The translations under genes and the position numbers were made by a program. This document shows positions 6,310-7,137 of a DNA stretch of 7,137 bases, in pieces. Every line of letters starts with the position of its first letter. Positions within the stretch are counted from its first letter, which is position 1. Under the pieces are notes generated by a model. It was not told where the DNA came from and ran no database searches. It worked only from the letters and a program-made list of their open reading frames with translations. This stretch comes from Rhodospirillaceae bacterium (lineage in GTDB: Bacteria; Pseudomonadota; Alphaproteobacteria; MPNO01; UBA2964), in the NCBI GenBank assembly GCA_002712335.1, contig PATI01000026.1, positions 8,709 to 15,845 of the forward strand. The letters run 5' to 3'.

Positions 6310-7137
6310 TCAGTCTCTGAGCCGAAATACGTGCAGCGCGTTGCCGGATCGAGGATAATTAATCTCTGGGGCGAGTGACGCCGGACCCAATCGCGGACTT
6401 CCGCCACCGAGTCCAGTTGATACTGCTATATATTGCGTACCGTCTACTTGAAACGAGACTGGAAAGCCCTGCACTGAAGTCCCTAGTCTAGTTTGCCACA
6501 GTTCTTCTCCAGTCTTAACGTCGACCGCTCGAAAGCGGCGGTCGAGATCGCCGACGAAGGCGACTCCACCCGCTGTCGAGAGAACACCTGTCAGGAAAGA
6601 CGCACGTTGTTCAAAGCTCCAGATTTCTTCCATTGTCTCGACGTCATACGCGGCGAGTTTTCCCAGATTGCCATTGGTACCCGGCATCTCTAGAAATGGT
6701 CGCGATCGGATGCCGACTCCGCCCGAACCTTCTACTAGTGAGATCTCTGCACCGGTCATCTGCATGCAGGTCTGGGCGAGAGGTATGATAAGAATTCCTT
6801 CACCCGGATGGTAGCTCATGGGGTGCCAGTTCTTGCCACCGGCAGTGCTAGGGCAGGACGATATTGCCTGATTGATTCCTGCGTTACGAATGTCGGCGCG
6901 ATAAGTGACAGCACCAGTATTCGGATCGATATTCTCAAACACGTCTTGATAGATCGTTTCCTTGAAATCGAGGAACTCGCCAGTTGCTCGGTCGAGCTTC
7001 CATAGGATGCCATGCTTGCCGATACTGAATACCACTGGACGCCCTCGGACATCCACTAATACTCTCTCGTATACCTCATCGAGATCGAGGGTTTCACCAG
7101 GAACATACTGGAAGTGCCAGGCGAGAGAGCCATCTTT
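6310..7137 (-). CDS. PQQ-dependent dehydrogenase (quinoprotein alcohol dehydrogenase-like), C-terminal part
   Basis: Partial gene running off the right window edge: the frame is open to base 7137, giving 275 C-terminal residues that start [10 protein letters not shown]. The GTG at 7054-7056 is internal, not a start. Family: periplasmic eight-bladed beta-propeller quinoproteins that oxidise alcohols, sugars or aldehydes with pyrroloquinoline quinone and calcium or lanthanide. Evidence (numbered from the window edge): [20 protein letters not shown] at 11-30, [12 protein letters not shown] at 39-50, [20 protein letters not shown] at 93-112, and two blade repeats with the tryptophan-docking pattern, [17 protein letters not shown] at 160-176 and [20 protein letters not shown] at 202-221. 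It ends at [11 protein letters not shown] with a TGA at 6310-6312. There is no CxxCH, so no fused cytochrome c domain at the C-terminus. Catalytic Asp and metal ligands lie mostly in the missing part, so substrate and metal cannot be assigned. GC-rich relative to the left half of the window. Confidence 0.93.
   Translation of the reverse strand, partial: KDGSLAWHFQYVPGETLDLDEVYERVLVDVRGRPVVFSIGKHGILWKLDRATGEFLDFKETIYQDVFENIDPNTGAVTYRADIRNAGINQAISSCPSTAGGKNWHPMSYHPGEGILIIPLAQTCMQMTGAEISLVEGSGGVGIRSRPFLEMPGTNGNLGKLAAYDVETMEEIWSFEQRASFLTGVLSTAGGVAFVGDLDRRFRAVDVKTGEELWQTRLGTSVQGFPVSFQVDGTQYIAVSTGLGGGSPRLGPASLAPEINYPRSGNALHVFRLRD

Noticed and set aside
6493..7052. Several 65-78 codon frames within the PQQ dehydrogenase gene on both strands
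   Set aside because: They lie wholly inside a well-supported gene in other frames and encode no recognisable protein features.
7054..7056. GTG as the start codon of the PQQ dehydrogenase
   Set aside because: The frame stays open to the window edge and the 27 upstream codons encode family-typical sequence, so the gene is simply cut by the window.

Overview
The window looks like a chromosomal segment from a Gram-negative bacterium, most likely a gammaproteobacterium and possibly an aquatic or marine one. This rests on a purT product close in length and motifs to the enterobacterial enzyme and on a PQQ-dependent alcohol-dehydrogenase-type gene; the taxonomy is inference from protein character only. 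There are seven protein-coding genes and no rRNA, tRNA, CRISPR array or insertion sequence that I can see.

Layout: (1) 16-1140, minus: an integral-membrane acyltransferase of the OafA/acyltransferase-3 family. (2) 1141-1314: a divergent intergenic region. (3) 1315-4857, plus: a tight four-gene operon encoding a membrane-anchored SGNH/GDSL hydrolase, a NodU/TobZ/SxtI-type O-carbamoyltransferase, an SxtJ-family membrane protein, and a 50-residue DUF5989 (SxtK-like) membrane peptide. Two junctions are 1-base stop/start overlaps and the third is an 11-base gap. (4) 4858-5025: a leader region with a 9-bp inverted repeat. (5) 5026-6207, plus: purT. (6) 6208-6309: a convergent junction carrying half of a 13-bp inverted repeat whose other half lies in the 3' end of purT. 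(7) 6310 to the window edge, minus: the C-terminal 275 residues of a PQQ-dependent dehydrogenase.

How the genes may work together: the first five genes (acyltransferase plus the four-gene operon) look like an AT-rich accessory block for decorating a secreted or surface glycan or other small metabolite with acyl and carbamoyl groups. The carbamoyltransferase is the only enzyme whose reaction is fairly certain. The SxtJ and DUF5989 proteins are short membrane proteins of unknown function that travel with this carbamoyltransferase type, as in the saxitoxin cluster (sxtI-sxtJ-sxtK). Nothing else from a saxitoxin pathway is present, so toxin synthesis is not implied. purT and the PQQ dehydrogenase are GC-richer and look like ordinary core metabolism, so the island boundary probably lies near 4860-5025.

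The best candidate for an under-described system is the SGNH hydrolase / carbamoyltransferase / SxtJ / DUF5989 module. The second most interesting item is the inverted repeat at the purT-PQQ junction, where a purT-tail-like SRAIEV coding segment recurs on the opposite strand with synonymous codon changes.
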